64,000 nt of DNA from Adiantum capillus-veneris. Lineage: Eukaryota > Streptophyta > Polypodiopsida > Polypodiales > Pteridaceae. Position numbers and translations under genes: made by a program. Under the pieces are notes generated by a model. It worked only from the letters and a program-made list of their open reading frames with translations, was not told the DNA's origin and made no database searches. Within the stretch, counting starts at the first letter, position 1. Each line of letters begins with the position of its first letter. Below are positions 45,762-57,339 of the stretch, piece by piece. The stretch covers positions 172,796,740-172,860,739 of the forward strand of contig CM043944.1 in the NCBI GenBank assembly GCA_014529385.2, in the 5' to 3' direction.

Positions 45762-46400
45762 TCATTTTGGAGGTAAGTCCATAGGGATATCATCAATGAA
45801 CACATCTTGGAATCCTTTTAGAAAATTAGACAAGTCTAACTCTTCTTGATTCCTATCATTTACATTTGATGAAACATTAGTATCTTTTAGAGACTCTTTG
45901 ACAAAAATCATGTACGAGGAAACTGAGCTCTTCATTGACTTATCAAAAGAAAGAGGATTTACAAGTGGAATAGTGCAACCACGCTCACTAGCATCTATAT
46001 ACATGTTCTTTCCCCTGTAGGTGAAGTAGATTCTCCTTTCAGGGAACTTCATGTTGGCAGCCATGCTATCAAACCTTGGTGCCCCTAGGATAACATCCTG
46101 ATGTTGGAGAGGAGAGATGAAGAAATCTTCTTTGTCGACATAGCTTTGGACAAGAAGCCTCAACTTCCCAATCAAGGGAGTAACGGAGGCTTGCTGTCCC
46201 TTGAAAGCTGCGTCAGCTATTACCATATCTCCCATCTCAAAATCTTGAATGCCCAACTTGGTGGCCAACTCTATTGATATGAAGTTGAGAGTAGAGCCAG
46301 GGTCAAACAAGATGAAGGCATCATGCTCTCTTACCTTTCCCCAAGCATAGGAGAGTGATGATCCTTTGCAATGAGAATCCTTTTTTGGAGCTTTGATGGT
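45762..46400 (-). pseudogene. Element C aspartic protease region
   Basis: Signature FILFDPGSTLNFIS with DPGS, followed by LIGKLRLLVQSYVDKEDFF and LGAPRFDSM. TGA at 45759-45761 (CGA to TGA) ends the stretch; otherwise it is open and in frame with gag and RT. Confidence 0.8.
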
Positions 46401-47765
46401 GGAAGCCCTAGGAGTTTCATTGCGAGTATTCTTCTTGGGGCAAGAACAATAGCCATGTCCTTGCTCCCCACACTTGAAACACTTATGGTCCTTGCGAAAA
46501 GCTTCAAGCTCTTCAGGAGAAAGTTTGTTTTTACCTTTGTAAACTCCCTTCTCCTTGGACCGATGATTGTTGTTGTTGTTGGAAGTGACTTGGGAATTAT
46601 TTTGAGCATTGGTTTTCCCCTTTGCATCATTTTTATCTTTGTTTTCCATGGGCTTGACATTACGTCTAGCCCCCTGATGGAAATTGATGGGTGAAGCAAC
46701 CATGGTGTGATGGATTACTTCGGTAATCATAGCAGGCCGTTGAGAGTTGATGTATTCGGCCATCTCTTTAGGTAATCCCACACAGAATTGTTGCCTTTGC
46801 TAGGTAAAGTCTATCTTTTGAAAGACAGTAGCCTTGAGATGTAAATCCCAAAACTTGTCTACATATTTGTGGATAGACTCATGGGAGAGGATCTTTAAGC
46901 TGCGCCATTCGGTAAGCACTTTGTCCTTTGCATCGCTTGCAAGGAATTGATTCATGATGGAAACTCGTAGAGTTTTCCATGTCTTTGGGGCTTCACCATT
47001 TCCACAAAGGCTATCCCACCATTGACGAGCTGATTTTTGGAAGTGCATAGCTACATGGCATAGCTTGGAGGACTCTGTGAAGCCCTCATCTCCAAAGGCT
47101 GCATCAAATTGTTGGATGAAGGCCAACACTTTGTCGGTAGCACCGAAGGTGCCATCATAGGTGAGAAAACAGATACTCTTTCCTCCCTCCTTGAACTTCT
47201 TTTGCTTTTGTGACCTTCGCCATGCAGGAAATGATTTGCGATGTCCTCCTCTCTTGTATTCTCTAGGAGAATAGCCATAACTTTCATCGGAAGAGGAGGA
47301 AGGTGAAGAAGAAGGAGAAGAGGGTGACCTCTTCCTAGCCCTTTTCTTCCTTTGTTTCCTCTCTTGCCTTTCAGAGTGATGAGGAGGACTATGGGTTGCT
47401 CTTTTCCTCTTGGGAGGAGTAGGCGATCGTCTAGACCGCCTTCTTCATGGAGCCACATCTTCAGAGGAACTTAAACTTTCATTGCTTTCTTGCTCTTTGG
47501 ATTCCTCCTCTCAAATGGGAGAGAGTCTTCTTTTGGGGGTCTCTTCAAGAGGCCTCCTAAGCTCTCTCTCCTCTTGGAGAGGAAGGGAAATTCCATAAGC
47601 ATGAAGTTGTTGAGTAACTTCGGCTTGCATAGCAGGGTTGCCCATAGCTTGCTGCAACCTAGTGACGAGATAATTCACAAACATGGGAACATCATCATTA
47701 GCACCTTCATGTGAAAAATCAAAGCTATCAATGTTCATTCTACTCTCTTGATTATTGTCAGCCAT
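46401..47765 (-). pseudogene. Element C gag with zinc knuckle
   Basis: Start at ATG 47765 (MADNNQESRMNIDSF), matching other gag starts. The N-terminal part, a Ser/Arg/Lys/Glu-rich region, the gag domain (FIQQFDAAFGDEG, SARQWWDSL, SIHKYVDKFWDL) and a CX2CX4HX4C knuckle (CFKCGEQGHGYCSC) follow in order in one frame. Stops lie at about 47508, 47445 and 46800. Apart from those the frame is continuous. Confidence 0.88.
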
Positions 47766-48166
47766 GTTAACAAAATTTATGTATGTACTTAGTGTATGCT
47801 TTGGCAATTCAAAACCTTAGTTGCCACTCCTCTTAGCCTTTGAAAATCGGCTCTTAAGTATCTACACCCACGGCTCGAAGTGATTAATTATAGAGAGTAG
47901 AGGAGTAGGTCTATCATAGCAGAGTTGCCAAGGGCTAGCTCCTTTCGGACTTCTTATGGCTCAATAATGGTAAAGCCGTAGGTAAGTCTAAAAAGACTCC
48001 ATTATTAAGTCCAAAGCTCCCAAGGTGTGCACCATCCCCCACATAGTGGGCTCAACAAAACCGATAATAGATCCCAATTCCACTTACCCTAATATAATTA
48101 ACAACATCAACCATTTATAGGCTACTTAAGGACCTCTCTTCTTAAGAAAGAAAAGAGAAACCAAAT

Positions 48167-48178
48167 GCTCTAATACCA
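48167..48178 (-). other. Element C primer binding site, one base changed
   Basis: The minus strand reads TGGTATTAGAGC one base inside the 5' LTR end. It is the initiator Met tRNA site with one C-to-T change compared with A, B and E. Confidence 0.85.
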
Positions 48179-48179
48179 A

Positions 48180-49766
48180 TGTAATGGCATTGGCCTATTT
48201 AACTTGAGAATAGCGGAAATTAATGAGAGTACTTTTGAGAAATAACTTTGTGAGCATAACGGGTGAATATAATTGAAGATAGCAACATAATCATAGCAAT
48301 TAGTTAACTTGGCATGAACAATACTTTTGCAAGAGAGAGAATTTAGAGAACATGAAAACAGTTGAGGACCGGATTTATGTGGAGCCGGTCCCCCCTCCAA
48401 TAGGCATTTGTATTATGATTTCTCCCATTAAGAGAGACTTGTTACAATACAGTCTTTGTGTTCCTTGTGACCTAGGTTATGCAATGAAGATGGAAAGCTT
48501 CATGCATCACAAACATAACATAAACTTGAAGAAAGCTTTAGCTATCCCAAGACCTCAAACACCTTGGAAGGTGGAGAGAGCTAGCAAGGAATGAGGGTAG
48601 GGAAAAGGAAGAAGAAACATTTCGTAGGAGAAAGAATTATTTACTCACTTATCACAACTCTTGTTGCTAGCATACATAATAGCATAGTAATGAAAAAGAA
48701 GGAGATGGAAAGCTTAAGCATTGAAGCATGGCTCTTGGTTGGATTTGCACTCCATAGCCAAGAGTATTGGTGTAGGCTCTCAACCTCTACTTTCTTGGAG
48801 AAGGAGAGGGAGCTCTTGCACTTTGCATAGCACACAATGAGATTGTTTGTGAGTGTGTGTGGGTGAGTATACCCTCTAAGCATCCCCCTAGCTTTCTTGG
48901 GTTGACCCCGCCTTGTAGCTCATGCTTGAAGCTCATTGGACCCCTCTAGGCCTAGCCAATCATGAGGAGGAGGCATTACAAGCAGTAGGGGTAGCCTTGA
49001 GACAAGTGTTCCCCCTTTCCCCTTTTAGAGAGAGGGCTAGATAAATTCTAAATCAATTAATTAAATCTCCTAAATTACTATTGGACCCCTTGGGTGGCCA
49101 ACCAATAGGCTTCAGGGATCTCATGAAGGTAACATAGGTAGGGGCCTGACATGTGTCCCTGTTGCCTCTTCAATCTTGGGCCTTCCTTGTGTGTGTGAGT
49201 GTGTGTTCTCTCTCTAGCCCCTAGGAAAAGGGCTCGCCCCCCTCTTTGTAGAGATACTTTTGACTTTTGGTGCTCAAACACCTTAGCCATCAAGCATGTC
49301 TAAGCACTTGGACTAGGGGCTATTCCCACAAGCATCTCAGGCAAGCTTGTCAAAGCACCTCAAGTACCTTAATCATGTAGCAAGTCAAGCACCTCAAGCA
49401 TGTAGCAGATCAAGCACCTCAAGCACCTTAATCACGCACCTCAAGCACGACAAGCACCTCGAGCGAGCTTGGGCCGGGTTCCCGCCTCAAGCTCAACCCT
49501 AGCTTACCGAAGGTTAAAGGAATTTTACACACATTATTGGAGGTCTTTAATGAAGCTAACCCTAAGGTCTTATGCTCCATTGGTTAGCCTTGCTCTTTGA
49601 TAGACCATCTCTCATTTGGGCCCCTTTACCATTGGCCTCGTGTTGAGATAGATCTATAAGCACATATCTATATCTTAACACTTGTTCCCGTTTATTCTCC
49701 CACATTAAGTGATCAATTTAATATGAGAAAATCATTTGGGTTGGTTAGATATTAGATTTTATGACA
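48180..49766 (-). repeat. Element C 5' LTR (1587 bp)
   Basis: Plus-strand ends TGTAATGG and TTATGACA. Closely similar to 41107-42702, with small differences in the caagcacct minisatellite. Confidence 0.93.
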
Positions 49767-50447
49767 CGGGACCAAAGGTAATGGGTCCAAATGGGAGATG
49801 GTCTATCAAAGAACAATGTTAATGGAGCTTAAAATACCTTAGGGTTAGTTTCATTAAAGACCTCCAATAGTTAGTGTGAAAAGCCTCGGACCTTAGGTAA
49901 GCTAGGGTTGTACTTGAGGTGGGAGCCCAAGCCCAAGCTTGAGGTGCTTTTTGTGCTTGATGACTAAGATGCTTGAGGTTCTTGATGACTGAGGTGACTA
50001 AGATGCTTGAGGTTCATGAGGTGCTTGATGACTCAGATGTTTGAGGTGCTTGTTGTGCTTGAAATGCTAGGGTTGTACTTGAGGTGGGAACGCGGCCCAA
50101 CCTTGAGGGGCTTAAGGGCTGAGCTTGTGGTGGGAACCGGGCCCAAGGTTGAGGGGCTTGAGGTGTCACAAATTCAACAAGGATATCTACAAGGAGGGGC
50201 CTCGTAAAGGGTCCAATGAGAATTTAGTTTATTTAATTAAATTTTAAAGCATTATTCAAGCCCTCTCTCTCAAAGGGGTAAGAAGGACACTTGTCCTAAT
50301 GCTACCCTTGTTGCTTGATATGCACTAAGCATGTGATTGGCTAGGCTTGAGGAGGTCCAATCAGGTGCATGCTAGTGCTATAAGAGGGGGTCGACCAAAG
50401 CAAGGAGGGGGCTATCTTGGGGGTATACTCTAGAGACTCTCTCTCTT

Positions 50448-50504
<57 letters not shown>

Positions 50505-51012
50505 GTGTGAAGTGCAAAGAGCAAGAGCTTCATCTCCTTCTCCAAGCTTGTAGAGAAGTTGAGAGCCTACACCAACACTCTTGGCTATGGAATGCAAATC
50601 CAACCAAGAGCCATGCTCCAATGGTTAAGCTTTCCATCTTCTCCATCTTCATTACTATGCTATTATGTATGCTAAGTAAGAAAAGTGATGATAAGTGAGT
50701 AACTATTTCTTTCTCCTATGAATGTTTCTTCTTCCTCTTCCCTATCCTCATTCCCCGCTAGCTCTCTCCACCTTTGAAGGTGTTTGAGGCCTTGGGACTG
50801 AGGCCGGGGATGGTTAATTCTTTTTACTAAGTCTATGTTATGCTCGTGATGCATGAAGCTTTCCATCTTCATTGCATCACCTAGGTCACAAGGAACACAA
50901 AGATTGTATTGTACCATGTCTCTCTTGATGGGAGACTCTATAATACTAAAGCCTATTGGATGGGGGACCGGCTCCACATAAATCCATTCCTCAATTGTTT
51001 TCAAGTTCTCTT

Positions 51013-51056
<44 letters not shown>

Positions 51057-51210
51057 ATTATTGTTCTTGCCAAGTTAATTAATCATTATGGTTATGTTGC
51101 TACCACTCATTAAGTTCACCCTCTATATTCTCAAAGTAGTCTCACAAAAATGCTCACTCTAATTCTCCTAATTTTGCTATTCTCAAAGTTCATAGGCCAT
51201 TTCCATTACA
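49767..51210 (+). repeat. solo LTR 1, right part
   Basis: Opens with CGGGACCAAAGG, aligning with the LTR just after the point where 41106 stops, and runs to CCATTTCCATTACA. Orientation is opposite to element C. It holds (CT)n tracts at about 50445-50502 and 51017-51053 that other LTRs lack. With the left part it makes an LTR of about 1567 bp; no internal region of its own element is present. Confidence 0.87.
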
Positions 51211-51301
51211 AAACTAAAGGTCTTTGTCAAAGCCATCATCAGTGGAGGCATCAAATGAGGTCAAATAATCCAAGTTGTTAGGGGTGGCCTCTACACCTCT
51301 T

Positions 51302-51305
<4 letters not shown>

Positions 51306-51333
<28 letters not shown>
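51306..51333. repeat. poly-C run of 28
   Basis: 28 consecutive C. Homopolymers of this length are prone to sequencing error, so the exact count is uncertain. Confidence 0.85.
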
Positions 51334-51466
51334 AAGTTGTGGTGCACACATGTGCCTCAGTGATAGGGGGCACCACCTCACTAGGACATAGAAACTCCAA
51401 AGTTAAACCCAAATACAATGAGATAATCCGCACATTGGTAGATTGACAACATGCTTGTAAAGATGT

Positions 51467-51575
<109 letters not shown>

Positions 51576-52456
51576 ATCCAAGGCTACAAATAGTCATACG
51601 TAGCCATACAACATCCCAACATATAATTTGTGCATGAATCCCACTATGGACCTACAAAAGAGAGTGGAGATACTATATGCCAAGAGCAAAATATCATGTC
51701 AACAAAATAGACCTGTAAAAGAGAGAGAGAGATATGTGGAGAGAAGGACTAGTTAACTTTTACAACTTGTATTCATCATATAGCTTGTTGATCCCTTACA
51801 CAACACCAATCTCTTTGGCTTGTAGAGACAAAGCTAGCAAGGTTCTTTATGGAGAATGAGCTAGAACATTGTTTCTTGAATAGCTGAAAAAATCACAAAA
51901 CTAGACAGCTCATACCCCTAGTAAGAAAGCCCTTCAAAAAGCATCATTTTTTTCCTCGTAGCTTCCTGAATTCAATGTTATTGAGCACTCTCGTGCTCTT
52001 GTACCCACTTTTAATCACTAATTTAATGCTTTTCATTGTTTCAATCATTATCTCTCTCTTTTCATTGTTGTTTATGGGATGAATTGCAAGTAAAAGTGAG
52101 TGATAATCACTTAGTTTCTCTCTTTCTCATACCCTATAGATAGTTGGAACCTTCTCCTAGAAGCAATGGAGTTACCAATCCCAGAGTGGTGCCTATGAAT
52201 AGGACCTAATTTGCATTGCGTGTTATATGGTGTACGTATAATACGCTTTAATTGGGCATATTATATAGCACCTCATGTTAAATGGACGTATTATACAATG
52301 CTACATTAGCAAAATCACCGTTTCATTTGATTTTTTACTAGTTTAATACAATTAGGATTTGATCAAAATACTTTTTTCTATAGGCACTTGTGAGCCTCTT
52401 TACCATTGTGGGTATCTTTTTGAAAGCTTTGCCTTGAGTTCACTCCAAAGTAGAAC

Positions 52457-52459
<3 letters not shown>

Positions 52460-52502
<43 letters not shown>
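52460..52502. repeat. (TA)n microsatellite
   Basis: About 21 TA units. Confidence 0.97.
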
Positions 52503-52507
<5 letters not shown>

Positions 52508-52544
52508 GTATCGATCTAAAACTTAGATATAAAAGAGTTATAAT

Positions 52545-52880
52545 TTCACTTGGAAATTACTTAGGTCAATTTATTTCGTGTTACCCGCCAATTGTAGAGC
52601 AATGCTCACACATTGGAGATGATTTAGGTAGGTAGAATAGTAATCTCTTGCTTTGCATAGATTTTTATTCACACTTGGAAGTAATTTAGGTAGGGACAAT
52701 AGGGATTACTTGCCATGTGTAGAGTTTCACTTACACTTAGAGGTCATTTAAGTAGGTTTAGAAGATTTGAAATTGCTTGTCATGTGCAGATTACTCACAC
52801 TTGGAGGCTATATAGATATAAATTAGGTGCTTGTGCATCATGTGTAGAGTGAAAGCTCACACTTGGGATGAATTTTAAGA
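52545..52880. repeat. degenerate minisatellite, about 62-bp unit, 5-6 copies
   Basis: Units begin with a form of tcacacttggag at 52545, 52605, 52668, 52730, 52794 and 52855, giving spacings of 60-64 bp. Each continues with a form of atttaggtagg and ends with catgtgtagagt-like sequence. Unit identity is moderate. Confidence 0.8.
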
Positions 52881-53050
52881 TTTAAAATATATTATGAAAC
52901 AGAACTCGATAACATAGATTTAAAATTTAAGAACTGATAGAATTGTTAATGGTTATGCTTGTAGAAACCGTAAATGGTTAAAAAAGATAGAGATAGTAAT
53001 GATTTGATTTTTAAATAGGATAGCAATGATTGGTATTGATTGAAACAATT

Positions 53051-54712
53051 TGTAATGTAATTGGCCTATTTAACTTGAGAGTAGAGGAAATTAATGAGAG
53101 TACTTTTGAGAAATAACTTTGTGAGCATAACGGGTGAACATAATTGAAGATACCAACATAACCATAGCAATTAGTTAACTTGGCATGAACAATACTTTCG
53201 CAAGAGAGAGAATTTAGAGAACACGACAACAGTTGAGGACCGGATTTATGTGGAGCTGGTCCCCCCTCCAATAGGCATTTGTATTATGATTTCTCCCATT
53301 TAGAGAGATTTGTTACAATACAGTCTTTGTGTTCCTTGTGACCTAGGTGATGCAATGAAGATGGAAAGCTTCATGCATCACAAACATAACATAAACTTGA
53401 AGAAAGCTTTAGCTATCCCAAGCCTCAGTCCCAAGACCTCAAACACCTTCGAAGGTGGAGAGAGCTAGCAGGGAATGAGGGTAGGGAAGAGGAAGAAGAA
53501 ACATTTCGTAGGAGAAAGAATTATTTACTCACTTATCATAACTCTTGTTGCTAGCATACATAATAGCATAGTAATGAAGAAGAAGGAGATGGCAAGCATT
53601 AGCATTGAAGCATGGCTCTTGGTTGGATTTGCACTCCATAGCCAAGAGTGTTGGTGTAGGCTGTCAACCTCTACTTGCTTGGAGAGGGATCTCTTGCACT
53701 TTGCATAGCACACAATGAGAGTGTTTGTGAGTGTGTGTGGGTGAGGATACCCCCTAAGCAACCCCCTAGCTTTCTTGGGTCGACCCCCCCTTGTAGCTCA
53801 TGCTTGAAGCTCATTGGACCCCTCCAGGCCTAGCCAATCATAAGAAGGAGGCATTACAAGCAGTAGGGGTAGCCTTGAGACAAGTGTCCCCCTTTCCCCT
53901 TTGAGAGAGAGGGCTAGATAAATTCTAAATCAATTAATTAAATCTCCTAAATTACTATTGGACCCCTTGGGTGACCAACCAATAGGCTTCAGGCATCTCA
54001 TGAAGGTAAGATAGGTAGGGGCTTGACATGTGTCCCTGCTGCCTCTTCAAGCTTGGTCCTTCCTTGTGTGTGTGAATGTGTGTTCTCTCTCTCTATCCCC
54101 TAGGAAAAGGGCTCGCCCCCCCTCTTGTAGGGATACTTTTGACTTTTGGTGCTCAAGCACCTTAGTCATCAAGCATGACAATGCACTTGAACTAGGGGTG
54201 TTCCCACAAGCATCTCAGGCAAGCATGTCAAAGCACCTCGAGCACCTTAATCAAGTAGAAAGTCAAGCACCTCAAGCATGTAGCAGGTCAAGCACCTCAA
54301 GCACCTTAATCAAGCACCTCAAGCATGTAGCAGGTCAAGCACCTCAAGCATCACAAGCACCTCAAGCACGACAAGTACCTCAAGCACGACAAGCACCTCG
54401 AGGTTGGGCCGGGTTCTTGCCGGGTTCCAGCCTCAAGCTCAGCCCTAGCTTACCGAAGGTCAAAGGAATTTTACACACATTATTGGAGGTCTTCAATGAA
54501 GCTAACCCTAAGGTCTTATGCTCCATTGGTTAGCCTTGCTCTTTGATAGACCATCTCTCATTTAGGCCCCTTTACCATTGGCCCCGTGTTGAGATAGATC
54601 TATAAGCACATATCTATATCTTAACACTTGTTCCCGTTTATTCTCCCACATTAAGTGATCAATTTAATATGAGAAAATCATTTGGGTTGGTTAGATATTA
54701 GATTTTATGACA
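53051..54712 (-). repeat. solo LTR 2 (1662 bp) with perfect TSD
   Basis: Plus-strand ends TGTAATG and TTATGACA; same family as element C. CAATT lies on both sides (53046-53050 and 54713-54717). There is no internal region, so it arose by recombination between two LTRs or as an incomplete product. Its caagcacct minisatellite (about 54232-54400) is longer than in C and accounts for most of the extra length. Confidence 0.92.
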
Positions 54713-54717
54713 CAATT

Positions 54718-56880
54718 TGGCCTATAAAATTGAAAGATAGTTTTATCAATGCTTGCAGATCCCTTTACGATAGGGTGAAAGGATATGAGAATGTTGAGGT
54801 GCAAATCTTGTACAAGGCCATGACTTTAGTGGGAATGCACACAAGATAAAATAACATGTGTTAAAAATTCTTGGAAATGTGCTAGCTTGCAAAAACCCTC
54901 CTCAAAGGATCCAAGAAAATTTTCTTGAATGGACACTCAAGGCAAAGAGAATACTTGCTAAGGGACAAAGAAAATCCGGTCCCAAAGTGATGAATTGATC
55001 AATTGAGAGGGATGTAGAGATGGATCTTGAGGATGAGGTAAGCCAATCCACATGTGGACAGGGGGCTAAGAAAAGCTCCCTCGCTACTACAACATACAAT
55101 CAAGGGTATGGTCGCCACTACCCCACACTTCCACTTCTTATTCAAAAGGATGTAGTGTAGCATCAATTGATGGTCAACAGATGCATATTGGTTTAACTTT
55201 GCACCAAGCATTTGATAAGCAATGGTTGCTTGAGCTACATCTCAAGTGGACCCAAGCTTTTGTCGCATGTGGAATTCTCTTTGGTAACATCCGTAATCCT
55301 TTCTTCAAGGATGATTTGATGAGCATGGTGAATAAAGGCTTTGTGGCACTTGATTACAACAAGATTCGTACAAAATATCTGGATAAAGTGAAAGCTTCAT
55401 TAAAGAGTATTCCAAAGCATACAATCCTTAAGTACATGCCTCAGTATGGATGTACAATTGCTCTTGATGGATGGACAATTGCCAAAAAAAAACCTTGATG
55501 AATGTGATGCTAATTTGTTTGAGAAGATCTATTTTTGTTGAAGCAATTGATACATCTTTGAAAGAAAAAACAAGTGCTTTTGTAGCAGGCATATATGAGC
55601 ATGGAATTGGAAAAGCTGGTGGGCCCAAAAATTTCACGACTATTGTCACAAATAATGCATCTAACTATAAAGTTACACGAAGTGCAATCATAGGCAAGTA
55701 TACTTAGATTATGTGGGCTCCATGTGTTGCTCACACTTTGAATTTACTTCTTAAGGAATTTGGAAAGTTCCTTCAGTGAGGCAAGCTCTTATAGATGCTA
55801 ATCATGTCGTCAAGCTCATTAGAGAGCATGCTTTTACTTCTGCTCTATTTAAAATAAAGTCATCCAACAAGAATTTACAGTTCTTTTGTAAACTAAGTTT
55901 TGCAATCGCATACTACATTCTCACAACATTGCAGTAGGTTAAGACAAACCTTTGTAAAATAGTTTCATATAGGCAATGAGATATTTGGCTTGACAAGTAT
56001 CCTTGCTATTAGATTACAGCCACCAACAAGTTCTATCAACTTGTAAACCCTTTAGTGTTTTGGGGAAAGGTGGAGAAAATTGTTACTGTTATAGAGCCTC
56101 TCATGCATCTAGTGCATTTGGTTGATAAATATGTGTCTACATTTGGGTGCGTCTATTAGAACATGCATGAGGTTGTTTGCAAGATAAAGGAGACTACGTC
56201 CTTTGCAGTGCAAGAGAAAACAATGATGCTGCCCTTTGTTGAGGAATGTTGGGATCAATTACACATCCCTTTACATGGGGTAGGCTTTATGTTGGATCCA
56301 AAGTTTCAAATACACGATCAATCTGCTAATAATGAGGTCATCAATAATTTTAAGAAAGTGTGTGCATAGCTAGTAGGTGATGTGGATAACAATATAGCTT
56401 TACATGAAAAAGATAGCCTACACTAACACAGAAGGAATGTTTGGGGATCCATGGCACATAGATGCTATTAAGACATTGGGTGCACCTGTTTGGTGGAAGA
56501 TATATGGAGGGGAGAAAGTGGTGCTATAGTACATGGCCGTCGAGTCTTATTAGTGGATGCCTCATGTGGAATCTATGACCAAAATTGGTCATCTGTTGCT
56601 TTTGTGCACACAAAGAAAAGAAATTGATTAACAAGCTACACACTTAGTGTACAACTTTGCAATATAAAACTAGTGCACAAGCCTACAAGGACAGCCATAC
56701 GAGCTATAGACTAAAGCTTCAAACGTTTCCAAACCCACAAAGAAATTATAGGTGAAGCCCACTTTGATGATAAAGTTGAGTGGGACTTGGAAGATGTGGA
56801 TCTAGAGTGTTCATGTGGAGGAAGTAGATGATATGGCGCATGTGATTGATGCTCCATATGATGTATGAGTAAGTTTATAT
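54718..56880 (+). pseudogene. hAT-type transposase remnant (DUF659 class)
   Basis: The stretch 55181-55495 reads LHLKWTQAFVACGI, FRNPFF-like (NIRNPFFKDD) and IALDGWT, typical of plant hAT transposases with a DUF659 segment. After a frameshift at an A run near 55490 come TIVTNNASNYK and WAPCVAHTLNLLLKEFGK, then VVKLIREH near 55810 and VNPLVFWGK-like sequence. The C-terminal dimerisation block is seen at 56565-56640 (NWSSVAFVHTKKRN). Stops and frameshifts are frequent. The product would have cut and pasted a DNA transposon; no terminal inverted repeats were found. Solo LTR 2 abuts its left side. Confidence 0.75.
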
Positions 56881-57097
56881 TGTGACAAGGAACTATACTT
56901 TTGTAACAATTAATGTGTGCTTTCAACTACACTTATGTACTACTTTTGTATATGATGGCTCAAAGTTGCACTTTATTTTTGTAAGGACTCTGTATGTGAT
57001 GGTTTAGAGATGCACTCCATTTTTTTAATGACTAGACATCCATACATGGGTGAGAAATAATACATAAACCTTTAATTATGTTTTTTTTTGTCAAAAT
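56881..57097. other. unassigned short spacer
   Basis: Contains two short similar phrases (gtatatgatggctcaaagttgc and gtatgtgatggtttagagatgc, differing at several positions), suggesting a small local duplication. Otherwise nothing recognised. Confidence 0.4.
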
Positions 57098-57238
<141 letters not shown>

Positions 57239-57339
57239 GTTATTGGTCACAAAAATTTCATTGATTTGATTGTTATAAAGAGAAGGATTTTACAAAAAGA
57301 AGCTCTTACAAAAGAGTCTTTTACATCAAAAAGACCTAG

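Larger units (their letters stand above)
41107..49766 (-). mobile_element. Element C: full-length chromovirus nested in solo LTR 1
   Basis: LTRs at 41107-42702 and 48180-49766 flank minus-strand gag-pol. The target duplication is TGAGA on the left and CGGGA on the right; the two differ by two transitions and both align to one site of the host LTR. Gag to integrase lies in a single frame (start at 47765, down to about 43640), broken by about seven in-frame stops. It is the best preserved chromovirus of the window, with intact RT FFDD and integrase DDE residues, but RT has an in-frame deletion. Confidence 0.93.

Noticed and set aside
54030-54533. A 167-codon plus-strand open frame with repeated QAPQAS/KHLEHL words
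   Set aside because: It lies wholly inside solo LTR 2, antisense to the element, and is the LTR minisatellite read as protein.
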